Of a DNA stretch of 64,000 bases, positions 30,082-40,612 are shown piece after piece. Position 1 is the stretch's first letter. Each line of letters begins with the position of its first letter. The position numbers and the translations under genes are program-made. The notes under the pieces are model-generated. The model did not search any database and was not told the origin of the DNA. It saw nothing but the letters and a program-made list of their open reading frames with translations. The DNA is from Pseudokordiimonas caeni (GTDB lineage Bacteria > Pseudomonadota > Alphaproteobacteria > Sphingomonadales > Kordiimonadaceae): NCBI RefSeq assembly GCF_026719705.1, contig NZ_JAPPRR010000001.1, positions 1,217,255 through 1,281,254 of the forward strand, given 5' to 3'.

Positions 30082-31409
30082 CAAGCCTTCCGCCAAGTCG
30101 TGCCGCCCGGTCCGTCCTCAAGGACAATATCTTGCGCCAGAAGCTCGGCACGGATCGCATCGGCGCGAGCGAAGTCTTTGTTCTTCTTGGCGTTGATGCG
30201 TTCTTCGATCAGCGCTTCGATGGCCGACGCATCGCCCTCACCGCGGAACCATTCCGCAGAGCCAGCTTGCAGGAACCCCATGAACTGCGCGCCAGCCTTC
30301 AGGTCCGCTGCCGTTTCGGGCGCAGCAAGCGCATCAAGTGCCGCCAGCGCCTTCGGCGTGTTCAAGTCATCGCTGAGGGCTTCGATCACGCTGGCGGGCA
30401 CGTCAGCGGCTGCCGTCACGCCGTCCGTCACGCGGTACCATTTATCCAGCCGTCGCTTCTGTTCCGCGACGCTATCAAGGCTGAAATCAATCGGCTGGCG
30501 GTAATGTGCGGTCAGCAGTGAAAGGCGCAGCGCTTCGCCGGCATGGCCATCGGCGATCAGGTCATGCACGGTGTGGAAGTTGCCGAGGGATTTCGACATC
30601 TTTTCGCCGTCCACGGTCAGATAACCATTGTGCATCCAGTAGTTCACGAAGGTATGGCCCCCGTGCGCGCATTCGGATTGCGCGATCTCGTTTTCATGGT
30701 GCGGGAAGATCAGGTCCTGCCCGCCGCCGTGAATATCGATGGTCTCGCCCAGATGCTTCTCGATCATGCAGGAGCATTCAAGGTGCCAGCCGGGGCGGCC
30801 ACGACCCCACGGGCTTTCCCAGCCGGGTTGATCGTCGGTGGAGGGCTTCCACAGCACGAAATCCGCCGGATCGCGCTTGAAGGGAGCGACATCAACCCGC
30901 GCGCCCGCCACCAGTTCATCGCGGCTGTGGCGCGACAGACGGCCGTAATTCGGCATCGAGGGCACATGGAACATCACGTGGCCTTCGGCTTCGTAGGCGT
31001 GACCCTTGGCGATCAATGTCTGCATCATGGCAATCATTTCCGGCAGATGCTCGGTCGCCTTCGGCTTGACCGACGGATCAAGGGCATTGAGCGCGCCCAT
31101 ATCCTCGCTGTACGCCTTGGCGTAGCGGTCCGAGATGACGTCGATGCCGACGCCCTCGTCCGCCGCACGCTTCATGATCTTGTCGTCAATATCCGTTATA
31201 TTACGGGCATATGTGACGTGTTCTTCACCATATACATGACAAAGAAGCCGGAAGAGCGTGTCGAAGACCACCACAGGCCGCGCGTTGCCGATATGGGCAA
31301 AGTCCCAAACGGTCGGCCCGCAGACATACATCCGTACATTCTTCGGGTCGATGGGCGTGAAGACCTGCTTTTCGCGGGCAAGCGTATTGTAAAGACGGAT
31401 TTCCGTCAT
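30081..31409 (-). CDS. cysS: Cysteinyl-tRNA synthetase
   Basis: Class I synthetase of 442 residues. Zinc-site Cys in [19 protein letters not shown], which also holds the HIGH motif as HIGN; KMSKS is exact in [22 protein letters not shown] carries further zinc ligands. The ATG at 31409 overlaps the gltX stop by 4 bases, so translation is probably coupled. Its stop overlaps the trmJ start. Confidence 0.97.
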   Translation of the reverse strand: MTEIRLYNTLAREKQVFTPIDPKNVRMYVCGPTVWDFAHIGNARPVVVFDTLFRLLCHVYGEEHVTYARNITDIDDKIMKRAADEGVGIDVISDRYAKAYSEDMGALNALDPSVKPKATEHLPEMIAMMQTLIAKGHAYEAEGHVMFHVPSMPNYGRLSRHSRDELVAGARVDVAPFKRDPADFVLWKPSTDDQPGWESPWGRGRPGWHLECSCMIEKHLGETIDIHGGGQDLIFPHHENEIAQSECAHGGHTFVNYWMHNGYLTVDGEKMSKSLGNFHTVHDLIADGHAGEALRLSLLTAHYRQPIDFSLDSVAEQKRRLDKWYRVTDGVTAAADVPASVIEALSDDLNTPKALAALDALAAPETAADLKAGAQFMGFLQAGSAEWFRGEGDASAIEALIEERINAKKNKDFARADAIRAELLAQDIVLEDGPGGTTWRKA

Positions 31410-32737
31410 GCGGCTTCCCCGCTGAGGCGCGCCGCAACCTTCTGACGACCGATCAGCGGCAGCAGTGTCGCCATTTCCGGCCCGCGTTCCTGCCCTGTCA
31501 GCGCCAGGCGCAGCGGCATGAAGAGGCCCTTGCCCTTCACGCCCGTCGCTTCCTTGATCGCGTTCGTCCATGCGCCCCAGGTCTCGCCTGTCAGCTCACC
31601 CGAAGGCAGCAGCTCAAGCGCCTTTGCCATATGAGCCGCGTCCTCGATCACCGGTGTCACCGGCCCGCGCACGATGGCGAGCCAGTCTTTCACGTCGGCA
31701 AGTTTGTTGAGGTTCGGCTTCACCGCTTCCCAGAAAGCCTCGTCAAGGCCGTCCAGCCGATCCGCAACCAGCGCGAACGGCGTGGCGTGCAGGATCTTGG
31801 CATTGAGGATGTCGAGGTCAGCCGGATCGAGCTTTGCGGTCGAACGGCCGAATTTCGAGAAGGCAAAGCCTTCAATCAGGGGCTCCGGCGATACGAACGC
31901 CTCGATAGGCTCGCTGGTACCAAGGCGCGCCAGCAGCGAGATGATGGCCATGGGCTCGATGCCTGCTTCATCGCGGTATTCTTCGACTGACATGGCGCCG
32001 TGGCGCTTCGAGAGGCCCTCGCCGCTTTTGCCGGTAAGGAGTGCAAAGTGCGCCATTTCCGGCACTTTGCCGCCGATGGCTTCGAAAATCTGGGCTTGCA
32101 CGGCCGAGTTGGTCACATGATCTTCACCGCGCACGATATGGGTGATGCCATAGTCCACGTCGTCAATCACACTCGGCAGCGTATAGAGGTACGAACCATC
32201 CTCGCGCACGAGGATCGGATCGGAAAGGGCCGCCATATCAATCGACTGCGTGCCGCGAATGAGATCATTCCACTCCACGCGGGCCGGCACTTCAAGCATG
32301 AAACGCCAGTGCGGCTTGCGGCCCTCGGCTTCAAGCTTGGCGCGGTCCTCGTCCGTCAGGGCAAGGGCTGCGCGGTCATAAACCGGCGGCAGGCCGCGAC
32401 CGAGCTGGATCTTGCGCTTCATTTCCAGCTCTTCAGCGCTTTCATAGCAGGGATACAGGCGACCAGCTGCCTTGAGGTCAGCCACCACCTCGTCATAACG
32501 GCTGAAACGCTCGCTCTGACGGAAGGTGTCATCATAATTCAGGCCAAGCCATGCGAGGTCGCGCTTGATCGCTTCCTCGTTCTCGAGCGTGGAACGTTCG
32601 CGGTCCGTATCGTCGATCCGCAGGAAGAAGGTGCCGCCCTGCTGGCGCGCGAACAGCCAGTTCACGAGCGCGGCGCGGATGTTCCCGACATGGAGTTTTC
32701 CGGTCGGAGACGGGGCGAAACGTACCTTCACAGTCAT
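31406..32737 (-). CDS. gltX: Glutamyl-tRNA synthetase
   Basis: Class I synthetase of 443 residues starting [17 protein letters not shown], with the HIGH box as HVGN, and the KMSKS equivalent GLSKRHG after LLTGKSGEG. Short bacterial (non-zinc) GluRS length. Alphaproteobacteria often carry two GluRS paralogues, one charging tRNA-Gln for later amidation; the second is not in this window, so the exact specificity is not decided. The ATG at 32737 is preferred over an upstream TTG. Confidence 0.94.
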   Translation of the reverse strand: MTVKVRFAPSPTGKLHVGNIRAALVNWLFARQQGGTFFLRIDDTDRERSTLENEEAIKRDLAWLGLNYDDTFRQSERFSRYDEVVADLKAAGRLYPCYESAEELEMKRKIQLGRGLPPVYDRAALALTDEDRAKLEAEGRKPHWRFMLEVPARVEWNDLIRGTQSIDMAALSDPILVREDGSYLYTLPSVIDDVDYGITHIVRGEDHVTNSAVQAQIFEAIGGKVPEMAHFALLTGKSGEGLSKRHGAMSVEEYRDEAGIEPMAIISLLARLGTSEPIEAFVSPEPLIEGFAFSKFGRSTAKLDPADLDILNAKILHATPFALVADRLDGLDEAFWEAVKPNLNKLADVKDWLAIVRGPVTPVIEDAAHMAKALELLPSGELTGETWGAWTNAIKEATGVKGKGLFMPLRLALTGQERGPEMATLLPLIGRQKVAARLSGEAA

Positions 32738-32783
32738 TCTTCTCAATCCTTGATCGGTGGGGATAAGCCCCCACGCGGGGCGA

Positions 32784-34451
32784 TCAGCCTCGCCGCGCGC
32801 TCCTGAACCCGTTGGTGATCGGGTAGCGCCGGTCGCGGCCGAAGTTCTTGCGCGTCAGCTTGACGCCCGGCGGGGCCTGCCGCCTTTTGTACTCGGCGAT
32901 GTACAGCAGGTGCTCGATTCGTGCAACAGCCGATGCGTCATGGCCGCGTGCCACAACCTCGGCGACCGACATTTCCTCGTCAACCAGACAGCGGAGCATG
33001 TCATCCAGCGCTTCATAGGGCGGCAGGCTGTCCTCGTCCTTCTGATCGGGGCGAAGTTCGGCCGTTGGCGGCTTCGAGATGATATTCTCGGGGATCACGA
33101 CCCCGCTCGGCCCTTTGGCGCCCGGCGGCACATGGCTGTTGCGCCAGCGCGCGAGCGCAAAAACGTCCATCTTGTAGACGTCCTTCAGAATATTGTAGCC
33201 GCCACACATGTCACCGTAGAGCGTGGCATAACCGACCGACATTTCGGACTTGTTGCCGGTGGTGAGCACCATCTTGCCGTATTTGTTGGAAAGCGCCATC
33301 AGCGTGACGCCACGCAGGCGCGACTGGATATTCTCTTCCGTCGTGTCGGCGTTGGATCCCTTGAAGGCATCGGCCAGCATCGTGTCCATCGCTTCCACAC
33401 CGGGTGCGATGGAGATGATATCGTAGCGGGCCCCAAGGGCTTCTGCGCATGCCTTGGCGTCCGTATGGCTTTCGCCCGATGTGTAGCGCGACGGCATCAT
33501 CACGCAGTGCACGGCATCGGCCCCGAGCGCATCTACGGCAACAGCTGCCGAAAGGGCGCTGTCGATACCGCCCGACATACCAAGGATCACGCCAGGGAAA
33601 CGGTTCTTGCCCGCATAATCGCGAAGTGCCAGCATCATGGCCTGATACAGGCCTTCCATCCGGTCGGGATCGTACCCCCGATGCCCGCCAGCAACCACAT
33701 AGCCCTTGTCGGTTGCGTCAAGCCGGATGAGCATGCCCTGACTTGCCCACGCATCCATGGTGACAGCAAGGCGGCCATCGCGGTCCATCGCGAAGCTGGC
33801 ACCGTCGAACACCAGTTCGTCCTGCCCGCCAATCTGGTTGCAGTATAGAAGCGGCACACCGGTTTCCGCCACGCGGTTACGGGCATGGGCAACGCGTTCG
33901 CCACCCTTGCCATCCTCGAACGGGCTGCCGTTCGGCACGATCATGAAATCGACGCCACTGGCGGCAAAATGGCTGGAGATGCGCGGGAACCACATGTCCT
34001 CGCAGACCATCAGGCCGATGCGCACGCCGCGAAAACCGACCGGGTCCGGCAGTGTTCCTGAAACGAAGACTCGTTTCTCATCGAACACGCCATAGTTTGG
34101 CAATTCGTGTTTGAACCGCACAGCTTCGACCCGGCCGTCGGCCAAGAGAAGTGCGGCATTATGAAGCCCCGCATCCGACAACCACGGCGCGCCAACCACA
34201 AGGCCCGGACCACCGGCTGCTGTCATGGCCGCCAGCCGCTCCACCGCGGCTTCCGCTTCACGCACGAAAAAGGGCTTCAGGACCAGATCTTCGGGCGGAT
34301 AGCCGACGACCGAAAGCTCCGGCGTCAGCACCAGATCGGCGCCGTGCGCTTTGCCCTCAACCCAGGCGGCCTCAATGAGGGTTTCGTTGCCGGCGATCGC
34401 CCCGACAGTGGGGTTGATCTGTGCCATCCATATGGAAAATGCCTTTGTCAT
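32784..34451 (-). CDS. nadE: Glutamine-dependent NAD+ synthetase
   Basis: Last step of NAD synthesis, amidating nicotinate adenine dinucleotide. The 555-residue protein has an N-terminal nitrilase-type glutaminase (Glu in [14 protein letters not shown], Lys in [15 protein letters not shown], Cys in [10 protein letters not shown]) and a C-terminal synthetase with the P-loop [16 protein letters not shown] and [24 protein letters not shown]. Both catalytic halves look intact. It is 46 bases upstream of gltX. Confidence 0.96.
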   Translation of the reverse strand: MTKAFSIWMAQINPTVGAIAGNETLIEAAWVEGKAHGADLVLTPELSVVGYPPEDLVLKPFFVREAEAAVERLAAMTAAGGPGLVVGAPWLSDAGLHNAALLLADGRVEAVRFKHELPNYGVFDEKRVFVSGTLPDPVGFRGVRIGLMVCEDMWFPRISSHFAASGVDFMIVPNGSPFEDGKGGERVAHARNRVAETGVPLLYCNQIGGQDELVFDGASFAMDRDGRLAVTMDAWASQGMLIRLDATDKGYVVAGGHRGYDPDRMEGLYQAMMLALRDYAGKNRFPGVILGMSGGIDSALSAAVAVDALGADAVHCVMMPSRYTSGESHTDAKACAEALGARYDIISIAPGVEAMDTMLADAFKGSNADTTEENIQSRLRGVTLMALSNKYGKMVLTTGNKSEMSVGYATLYGDMCGGYNILKDVYKMDVFALARWRNSHVPPGAKGPSGVVIPENIISKPPTAELRPDQKDEDSLPPYEALDDMLRCLVDEEMSVAEVVARGHDASAVARIEHLLYIAEYKRRQAPPGVKLTRKNFGRDRRYPITNGFRSARRG

Positions 34452-34744
34452 GCCATGCTTTTAGCCAACGACGTGAGGGGCGGCAAGCAGCATTCTGGGC
34501 GGCCACAAGATCGATAGGCATTTTAATAAAATTGTGATAGCGTCCGCTTTGCCTGTGCATTTTTCGAGGGCGCGGGCCAACGGGAGAATAAGGACTAGCC
34601 GGGGGGCGAAGGGTGCAATTGCCAGCACCTGTCCAGACATCTCCATATCCAGTGCCGGATCGGCCAGATTGGCCGCGCCGGAGCGCCCTCGGCAGGCATG
34701 TTCCGTGTTTGCAGTTTCATGCAACTATGGAAAGGGGGGCATTG

Positions 34745-34810
34745 ATGGGATTTTTCAAATCCACTCTTTTTGCCATCAAGCTGTTCTTCTCCGTCCCGGC
34801 CTATGCGTAA
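34745..34810 (+). CDS. Candidate 21-residue hydrophobic small protein
   Basis: A short reading frame beginning MGFFKS and ending SVPAYA, with a hydrophobic middle rich in Phe, Leu and Ile and two Lys. GAAAGGGGGG stands just upstream of the ATG, an unusually good ribosome binding site, and a rho-independent terminator starts 38 bases after the stop. It could be a small membrane protein or leader peptide, or the transcript could be a noncoding RNA. It cannot be told from chance by sequence alone. Confidence 0.35.
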   Translation: MGFFKSTLFAIKLFFSVPAYA

Positions 34811-34848
34811 GCGGATCGTGAGATAAGTACCAGATACCTTGAAGCGTG

Positions 34849-34879
34849 CGGCCATGCCATGCCCGGCATGGCCGTTACT
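34849..34879 (+). terminator. Rightward rho-independent terminator
   Basis: A perfect 10-bp stem (CGGCCATGCC with GGCATGGCCG, 34849-34858 and 34865-34874) with a 6-base loop is followed by TTACTTTTT on the plus strand. There is no T-run in the other direction, so it does not serve the minus-strand gene ending at 34886. Confidence 0.7.
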
Positions 34880-34885
34880 TTTTCC

Positions 34886-35548
34886 TCAGAACGGCACATC
34901 CGAGCGGAAAGTGAGCGCCTCGCCCGTGGCCGGGTGCGCAAAGGAAAGTTCGGTAGCATGCAGGCACAGGCGCGGGGCGGCGGCCCTGCCTGCTTCGGTC
35001 GCATAAAGCGGATCACCGATGATCGGATGCCCCAGGGCTTGCATGTGCACCCTCAACTGATGCGACCGGCCGGTGATCGGATAGAGCGCCACCCGCGTGT
35101 TGCCACCCTCCCGCACCAGCACCTTATAGCGTGTCAGCGACGGCTTGCCGTTATCAAAGTCGACCATATGCTTCGGGCGGTTCGGCCAGTCGACGATCAG
35201 CGGCAGGTTCACCTCGCCCTCGCCTGCTTCCACGTCGCCTTCAACGAGCGCGGTATAGAATTTATCCGTTTCGCGGTTCTCAAACTGACGGCTGATATGG
35301 CGGTGCGCGTCCATGTTCAGGGCCATCACCATGATGCCGCTGGTGTCGAGATCCAGCCGGTGCACGACTGTGGCAGTGCGGCGATCCTTCTGCACCCGCC
35401 ATGCAAGGCTGTCGCGCATCTCGCGCCCACGCCCGGGCACCGAGAGCAGCCCGCTCGGCTTATCAAGCACGATGATATCCGCGTCCTCATAAAGGACGGT
35501 CAGCCAAGGCTCGGTCGGCGGATCATAGACAAAATCAGGAAGGCTCAT
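34886..35548 (-). CDS. RluA family pseudouridine synthase
   Basis: A 220-residue single-domain pseudouridine synthase. The catalytic Asp lies in VVHRLDLDTSGIMV, preceded by DADIIVLDKPSGLLSVPG and followed by PITGRSHQLRVHMQALGHPIIGDPLY. No S4 domain, so closest to RluA, which modifies 23S rRNA U746 and tRNA U32; the exact target is not certain. ATG 35548 is chosen because GGGGAT precedes it. A palindromic repeat separates it from aroG. Confidence 0.9.
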   Translation of the reverse strand: MSLPDFVYDPPTEPWLTVLYEDADIIVLDKPSGLLSVPGRGREMRDSLAWRVQKDRRTATVVHRLDLDTSGIMVMALNMDAHRHISRQFENRETDKFYTALVEGDVEAGEGEVNLPLIVDWPNRPKHMVDFDNGKPSLTRYKVLVREGGNTRVALYPITGRSHQLRVHMQALGHPIIGDPLYATEAGRAAAPRLCLHATELSFAHPATGEALTFRSDVPF

Positions 35549-35564
35549 GCGATCCCCATAAAAA

Positions 35565-35633
35565 GTCATGCCGGGCTTAACCCGGCATCCAGCGTCTACA
35601 GAAGACTGGACCCCGGCTCAAGGCCGGGGTGAC
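35565..35633. repeat. Intergenic palindromic repeat element
   Basis: Two hairpins in tandem: ATGCCGGG-CTTAA-CCCGGCAT (35568-35588) and ACCCCGGC-TCAAG-GCCGGGGT (35610-35630). The whole unit is bounded by GTCA at the left and TGAC at the right, also inverted. This looks like the short dispersed palindromic elements that occur between genes of many alphaproteobacteria. Only one copy is in this window. It may also act as a transcript end between aroG and the pseudouridine synthase. Confidence 0.7.
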
Positions 35634-35641
35634 AATATTTA

Positions 35642-37015
35642 TCAGGCGGCTGCGCTTGCCGCCATCGCGTCGCGTTCTTCCTTCAGAGCTTCCGCCAGCT
35701 GGAAGGCGAGCTCGATCGACTGGCTGGCATTGAGGCGCGGGTCACAGTGGGTGTGATAGCGGCTCGACAGGCCTTCTTCGGTGATCGCCACGGCGCCGCC
35801 GGTGCATTCGGTGACATTCTGCCCTGTCAGCTCCAGATGGATGCCGCCGGCATAGGTGCCTTCGGCGCGGTGAACGGCAAATACCTGCTTCACTTCCTTC
35901 AGCACGCGGTCGAACGGGCGGGTTTTCAGGCCGCCGGCCGCCTTCACCGTGTTGCCGTGCATTGGATCGCACGACCACACAACAGTGCGGCCTTCGGATT
36001 TCACGCGGCGCAGCAGGCGCGGCAGATATTCTTCGACCTTGTCGGCGCCGAAACGGCTGATCAGCGTCAGCCGGCCCGCTTCGTTCGAAGGATTGAGCTT
36101 GTCGATCAAACGAATGAGGTCGTCCGGTTCCGTCGACGGGCCAACCTTCGAGGCAATCGGATTGCCGATGCCCGAGAGGAATTCCACATGGGCGCCATCA
36201 ACCTGACGCGTACGGTCACCAACCCACAGGAAGTGTGCCGAGGTGTCGTACCAACGGCCGCTTGTGCTGTCGATGCGGGTCATGGCCTGCTCGTAGCCCA
36301 GCAGCAGCGCTTCGTGGCTGGTGTAGAAGTCCGTGCCCTGCAGTTGCGGAATCTCGGCCGGGTGGATGCCGCAGGCTTCCATGAAAGCGAGCGCATTGCC
36401 GATCTGGTCGGCGATTGCCTTGTAACGCTCACCCGCGCCGCTTTGCGACACGAAATCGAGATTCCACTGGTGTACCGACATCAGGTTGGCATAGCCGCCC
36501 TGCGCGAAAGCACGCAGCAGATTGAGCGTCGCAGCAGCCTGGCTGTAGGCCTTGAGCATACGGGCGGGATCAGGCAGGCGGGCGCCTTCCTCGAACTCCA
36601 TACCGTTGATGATGTCACCCCGGTAGCTCGGCAGTTCCACACCGTCGATAGTTTCGGTGCCCGCCGAACGCGGCTTGGCGAACTGGCCAGCCATCCGGCC
36701 GAGCTTCACCACAGGGCAGCTTGCAGCAAAGGTCAGAACGACCGCCATCTGCAGCAGCACACGGAAGGTGTCTCGGATATTGTTTGGATGGAACTCGGCA
36801 AAGCTTTCAGCACAGTCGCCCCCCTGCAGGAGGAACGCCTTGCCGTTTGCGACTTGCGCAAGCTGGGCTTTGAGACGGCGGGCCTCGCCGGCAAACACGA
36901 GCGGCGGATAGCTCGAAAGTTCCCTTTCGACTTGCCCGAGTCGCTCAGTATCCGGATAGTCCGGCACCTGCACGACGGGGCGAGACCGCCAGCTGTCTGG
37001 GCGCCAATCACTCAT
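35642..37015 (-). CDS. aroG: 3-deoxy-7-phosphoheptulonate synthase, class II
   Basis: First step of the shikimate pathway, from PEP and erythrose 4-phosphate. The 457-residue protein is of the plant-like class II type: [22 protein letters not shown], then [40 protein letters not shown] and [11 protein letters not shown], with the metal-binding Cys in GGDCAES. The ATG at 37015 follows AAAGG. It is divergent from gph over a 265-base region in which I saw no recognisable operator. Confidence 0.95.
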   Translation of the reverse strand: MSDWRPDSWRSRPVVQVPDYPDTERLGQVERELSSYPPLVFAGEARRLKAQLAQVANGKAFLLQGGDCAESFAEFHPNNIRDTFRVLLQMAVVLTFAASCPVVKLGRMAGQFAKPRSAGTETIDGVELPSYRGDIINGMEFEEGARLPDPARMLKAYSQAAATLNLLRAFAQGGYANLMSVHQWNLDFVSQSGAGERYKAIADQIGNALAFMEACGIHPAEIPQLQGTDFYTSHEALLLGYEQAMTRIDSTSGRWYDTSAHFLWVGDRTRQVDGAHVEFLSGIGNPIASKVGPSTEPDDLIRLIDKLNPSNEAGRLTLISRFGADKVEEYLPRLLRRVKSEGRTVVWSCDPMHGNTVKAAGGLKTRPFDRVLKEVKQVFAVHRAEGTYAGGIHLELTGQNVTECTGGAVAITEEGLSSRYHTHCDPRLNASQSIELAFQLAEALKEERDAMAASAAA

Positions 37016-37280
37016 TGAGGTAACCTTTCTCAAAATTCGGCGCCAGGGCGCCGCGACAGAAAATTCCATAGGCCGCCGAAAATTCGCAATTTCCGGCGCG
37101 TCCATAAACAATGCAGCCGCCTTAATGGCAAGTCAATTGTCAGCGAGACCGGAAAACGGCGGGAAAGGCTACAATTTCTGTCGCTTTCAGTGACGATTTC
37201 TTAACCTTGATCGCTTGTAAATCCCCTCGCCAGACGGCATAACCCAGCCCATAAACGAGCCCCGGAACGAAAGCCAGTTC

Positions 37281-37949
37281 ATGTTTGTCGTGCCTTTTGA
37301 TGTAGAGCGTATCGTCTTCGATCTTGACGGAACCCTTGTGGACTCCGCCCCCGATCTGCACCGCGCCACAAACCATGTGCTGACAAGCGTCGGGCGTCCT
37401 GAAATCCCGATCGAAGCCGTCCGTCATATGGTCGGCGAAGGGGCACGGCGACTGATCGAGAAGGGACTGATGCATACCGGGGGGATCAACGGATTTGATC
37501 TCGATGCCCTGCTCCCGACATTCCTTGATTTCTACAAGGACAATCTCTGCATCGAGAGCCGCCTCTATGACGGCACGCTTGAGATGCTGGATGCGCTTGA
37601 TGCCCGCGGCATCAAGTCGGCCGTCTGCACCAACAAGCCCCTGCATCTGGCCGAGCCGCTTCTCGAAGCCCTTGGCATCCGCCAACGCTTCATTGCCGTG
37701 ACCGGCGGCGACAGCTTCCCGTTCCGCAAGCCAGATCCCCGGCACCTTACCGAAACGCTCGCGCTGATGGGTGGCACCGGCCGTGCCGTGATGGTAGGCG
37801 ATACGGTCAGTGATACGGCAGCCGCGCGGGCAGCGGGCATCCCGAGCATTCTTGTGAGTTATGGTTACCTGAACGGCAACCTTGCCGATCTCGACGCGGA
37901 TGCCATTGTCGACAGCCTTGTAGATATCCCCGGGATTCTGCGGGGCTGA
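37281..37949 (+). CDS. gph: Phosphoglycolate phosphatase (HAD family)
   Basis: A 222-residue HAD hydrolase. The nucleophile is in VFDLDGTLVDSAPDL, motif II Thr/Ser region in AVCTNKP, and motifs III/IV in FRKPDPRHL and VMVGDTVSDTAAARAAG. This set matches Gph, which clears 2-phosphoglycolate, though HAD specificity is hard to fix by sequence. It stands directly upstream of the Pho box and phoR. Confidence 0.85.
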   Translation: MFVVPFDVERIVFDLDGTLVDSAPDLHRATNHVLTSVGRPEIPIEAVRHMVGEGARRLIEKGLMHTGGINGFDLDALLPTFLDFYKDNLCIESRLYDGTLEMLDALDARGIKSAVCTNKPLHLAEPLLEALGIRQRFIAVTGGDSFPFRKPDPRHLTETLALMGGTGRAVMVGDTVSDTAAARAAGIPSILVSYGYLNGNLADLDADAIVDSLVDIPGILRG

Positions 37950-37974
37950 GATAAAGAATCTGGCCTTCATCAAT

Positions 37975-37992
37975 CTGTAACATTAGTGTCAT
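37975..37992 (+). promoter_or_regulatory. Candidate Pho box upstream of phoR
   Basis: CTGTAAC-ATTA-GTGTCAT is two 7-base PhoB half-sites with the correct 4-base spacer (11-base period). It lies 100 bases before the phoR ATG and just after gph. Less perfect than the pstS site. Confidence 0.6.
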
Positions 37993-38091
37993 TCATTGTC
38001 TGCACGACTGCGGGACACGATTCCTGCATCCAGATTGTATGACCCCGGCGTGCCAATCCGGCTACGCCGCCGTGAACAGAGCCAGGCACCC

Positions 38092-39372
38092 ATGGAACCC
38101 GCAGACAATAGCTACAAGAGCCTCCTCAGCGAACGCTCCGTTATCGCGGTTCTGGTGCTGTTGCTTGTCCTCATGTGGACCCTCGGGCTGACGACACCTG
38201 CCACCGTCATCACGGTCGGTGGTGCGGCAATCGTGCTGCTGGTGCAGCTTGAAGGCAAGCGGCGGCTGGATATCCTGCGCGCCCGTCATGCTGCTCACCC
38301 GGAGCCTGAAGAAGTGCAGACGGAAGGAACCATGTCGATGCGCGCCCATGCGCTGAACGGCCTGCCCTCGCCCGTGCTGATCGTTGACGACCAGCACAAG
38401 ATCGTTTTCGCCAACGATGCCGCAACCGCGTTTCTTGGCGCCAATCTTGTCGACGAAGACGTATTCCTTTTCCTGCGCCATCCGCGCATCGTGCAGTCGG
38501 TAGACGCGGCCCTCACGGACGGCCCGCAACTCGCCGGTTCGCTGCGTTATACCGCAGCACATGATCGCAGCTTCGATATCACCATCGCCCCGCTTGCCGA
38601 GCGTTCGGCGCGCGGCGGACGGCAAGCCATGATCTATTTTTACGAGGTCACGAGCCTTCTCAGGACCGAGCAGATGCGCGCCGATTTCGTGGCGAATGCC
38701 AGCCACGAGCTGCGCACGCCGCTTTCGTCTGTGATCGGCGCCATCGAAACGATCCAGGGCCCTGCCCGTGACGACCCGGATGCCACTCAGCGGTTCCTTT
38801 CGATCATGCAGAAGGAAGCCGAGCGTATGGCCCGGCTGATCGATGACCTTCTCTCGCTGTCGCGGATCGAGATGTCGCGCCATGTGGCGCCGGACACCCA
38901 GTTCGAGATTGGCCTCGTCATCGGCAATGTGATCAATGCGCTTGTCGGTCAGGCTGGCGAGCGTGATATCGTTATTTCCAACGAAGTCGCGGCTGGCCTG
39001 CCGAGCGTTCGCGGTGACGATGACCAGATCACGCAGGTGCTGCTGAACCTTCTGATGAATGCCATCAAATATGCCAATCGCGGCACCACCGTGCATGTGA
39101 AGGCCGAGCTTATGCCGGGCGCAGCGAAGGTACGCATCGCGGTGGCAGATGAAGGCCCCGGGATCGCGCCCGAACACCTGACACGCCTCACCGAGCGCTT
39201 CTACCGGATCGATACGGCACGTTCGCGCAAAATGGGCGGCACGGGCCTCGGCCTCGCCATCGTCAAGCATATCCTTTTACGTCATGAAACAAATCTCGAC
39301 ATCAGGAGCGAAGTCGGCAAAGGCTCGTCCTTCGCCTTCGTCCTGCCCGTTTCAAAAAGTGACGCAAAATAA
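38092..39372 (+). CDS. phoR: Phosphate regulon sensor histidine kinase PhoR
   Basis: A 426-residue membrane kinase. Two membrane helices at about residues 15-50, a PAS domain (SPVLIVDDQHKIVFANDAA), the HisKA phospho-His in FVANASHELRTPLSSVIGAI, and the ATPase boxes LLNLLMNAIKYA, VADEGPGI and GGTGLGLAIVKHIL. It would phosphorylate PhoB when phosphate is low, under control of PstSCAB and PhoU. ATG 38092 is favoured; a TTG at 37996 would place the start within the Pho box promoter. First gene of the phoR-pst-phoU-phoB cluster. Confidence 0.93.
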   Translation: MEPADNSYKSLLSERSVIAVLVLLLVLMWTLGLTTPATVITVGGAAIVLLVQLEGKRRLDILRARHAAHPEPEEVQTEGTMSMRAHALNGLPSPVLIVDDQHKIVFANDAATAFLGANLVDEDVFLFLRHPRIVQSVDAALTDGPQLAGSLRYTAAHDRSFDITIAPLAERSARGGRQAMIYFYEVTSLLRTEQMRADFVANASHELRTPLSSVIGAIETIQGPARDDPDATQRFLSIMQKEAERMARLIDDLLSLSRIEMSRHVAPDTQFEIGLVIGNVINALVGQAGERDIVISNEVAAGLPSVRGDDDQITQVLLNLLMNAIKYANRGTTVHVKAELMPGAAKVRIAVADEGPGIAPEHLTRLTERFYRIDTARSRKMGGTGLGLAIVKHILLRHETNLDIRSEVGKGSSFAFVLPVSKSDAK

Positions 39373-39395
39373 ACAGGTTAGCCAATTGTTACAGT

Positions 39396-39413
39396 CTGTC
39401 ATGAAACTGTAAC
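39396..39413 (+). promoter_or_regulatory. Pho box upstream of pstS
   Basis: CTGTCATGAAACTGTAAC: two half-sites CTGTCAT and CTGTAAC separated by GAAA, close to the textbook PhoB site. It lies 117 bases before the pstS ATG. A further partial half-site TTGTTAC precedes it. Confidence 0.85.
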
Positions 39414-39529
39414 ACAGGCATTGTACCAAGGGAGCACCCGAGAAAGCCAGTCGGACGGGCCGCATCCAGCACCCGGTATCACCAGATTGGCCGCTCACCG
39501 CGTTACGATAACAATCGGAGCCACCAGAA

Positions 39530-40600
39530 ATGAAAAAGTATCTCCTTGGCACTATCGCCGCCCTCGCCTTCATTGGCTCGACGGGTGCGCATGCTCAGTC
39601 GCGCGACCAGATCCGCATTGTCGGCTCCTCGACCGTATTCCCCTTCTCGACCGCCGTGGCGGAAGAGTTCGGCCGCACCACCAACTTCAAGGCCCCGATC
39701 GTTGAATCGACCGGTTCCGGCGGCGGCCTGAAACTTTTCTGTGGTGGCGTCGGTACGGCACACCCCGACATCACCAACTCCTCGCGCCGCATCAAGCAGT
39801 CGGAAGTTGATATGTGCGCCGCCAACGGCGTCAGCGAAATCGTCGAAATGAAGATCGGCTTTGACGGCATCGTGATGGCTGCTGCCAAAACCTCGCCCTC
39901 GATGACGCTTGCGCTGCATCACATCTATCTTGCGCTCGCAGCTCAGGTCCCGGCTCCGGGCACCGATGGCGGTGAAGGCCACCTGATCCCCAACCCATTC
40001 AAGCGCTGGAACGAGATCGACCCGAGCCTGCCGAACGAGGAAATCGTCGTCCTCGGCCCGCCGCCGACCTCCGGTACCCGTGACGCCTTTGTCGAACTCG
40101 CGCTAGAAGTCGGCTGCGACTTCTTCAAGGGCAATGCCGCGCTCAAGAAATCGAACGAGAACAAGCACAAGCAGGTCTGCCAGACCGTTCGTGAAGACGG
40201 CGCCTATGTTGAAGCTGGCGAGAATGACAACCTGATCGTCCAGAAGCTTCAGGCTGATGGCCGCGCTGTCGGTGTCTTCGGCTACAGCTTCCTCGACCAG
40301 AATAGCGACGTCCTGCAGGCCTTCCCGGTTGCCAAGGATGATGCCGAAGCCGTCGAGCCGACCTTTGAAGCCATCTCGTCGGGCGACTATCCGGTTTCGC
40401 GTTCGCTTTATGTCTATGTGAAAAAAGCGCATGTTGGCGTTGTGCCCGGCATCAAGGAATTCCTGACCGAATTCACGAGCGAAGCAACCTGGGGTGACAT
40501 GGGCTATCTGGCCGACCGCGGCCTGATCCCGCTCCCGGAAGACGAGCGCGCCACGGTTGCGGAAGACGTTGCCGCCCTCAAGCCGCTCAGCCTGAAGTAA
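39530..40600 (+). CDS. pstS: Phosphate ABC transporter substrate-binding protein
   Basis: Periplasmic high-affinity phosphate receptor, 356 residues. A signal peptide ends at AHA (residues 20-22), then IRIVGSSTVFPFSTAVAEEFG, the phosphate-binding ESTGSGGGLKLFCGG and the DITNSSRRIKQSE region. It carries ISSGDYPVSRSLYVYVKK near the end, as in the alphaproteobacterial PstS group. First gene of the transporter, under a Pho box. Confidence 0.94.
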   Translation: MKKYLLGTIAALAFIGSTGAHAQSRDQIRIVGSSTVFPFSTAVAEEFGRTTNFKAPIVESTGSGGGLKLFCGGVGTAHPDITNSSRRIKQSEVDMCAANGVSEIVEMKIGFDGIVMAAAKTSPSMTLALHHIYLALAAQVPAPGTDGGEGHLIPNPFKRWNEIDPSLPNEEIVVLGPPPTSGTRDAFVELALEVGCDFFKGNAALKKSNENKHKQVCQTVREDGAYVEAGENDNLIVQKLQADGRAVGVFGYSFLDQNSDVLQAFPVAKDDAEAVEPTFEAISSGDYPVSRSLYVYVKKAHVGVVPGIKEFLTEFTSEATWGDMGYLADRGLIPLPEDERATVAEDVAALKPLSLK

Positions 40601-40612
40601 CAGCATTATCGA

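Larger units (their letters stand above)
34452..34885. other. 434-base gap with a probable small plus-strand transcript
   Basis: No full-size gene is visible. The right half holds a 21-codon reading frame with a strong ribosome binding site (34745-34810) and a rightward terminator (34849-34879). Since neither neighbour (nadE and the pseudouridine synthase, both minus) needs a rightward terminator, a short rightward transcript is likely. I could not identify its promoter with confidence. Confidence 0.5.
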
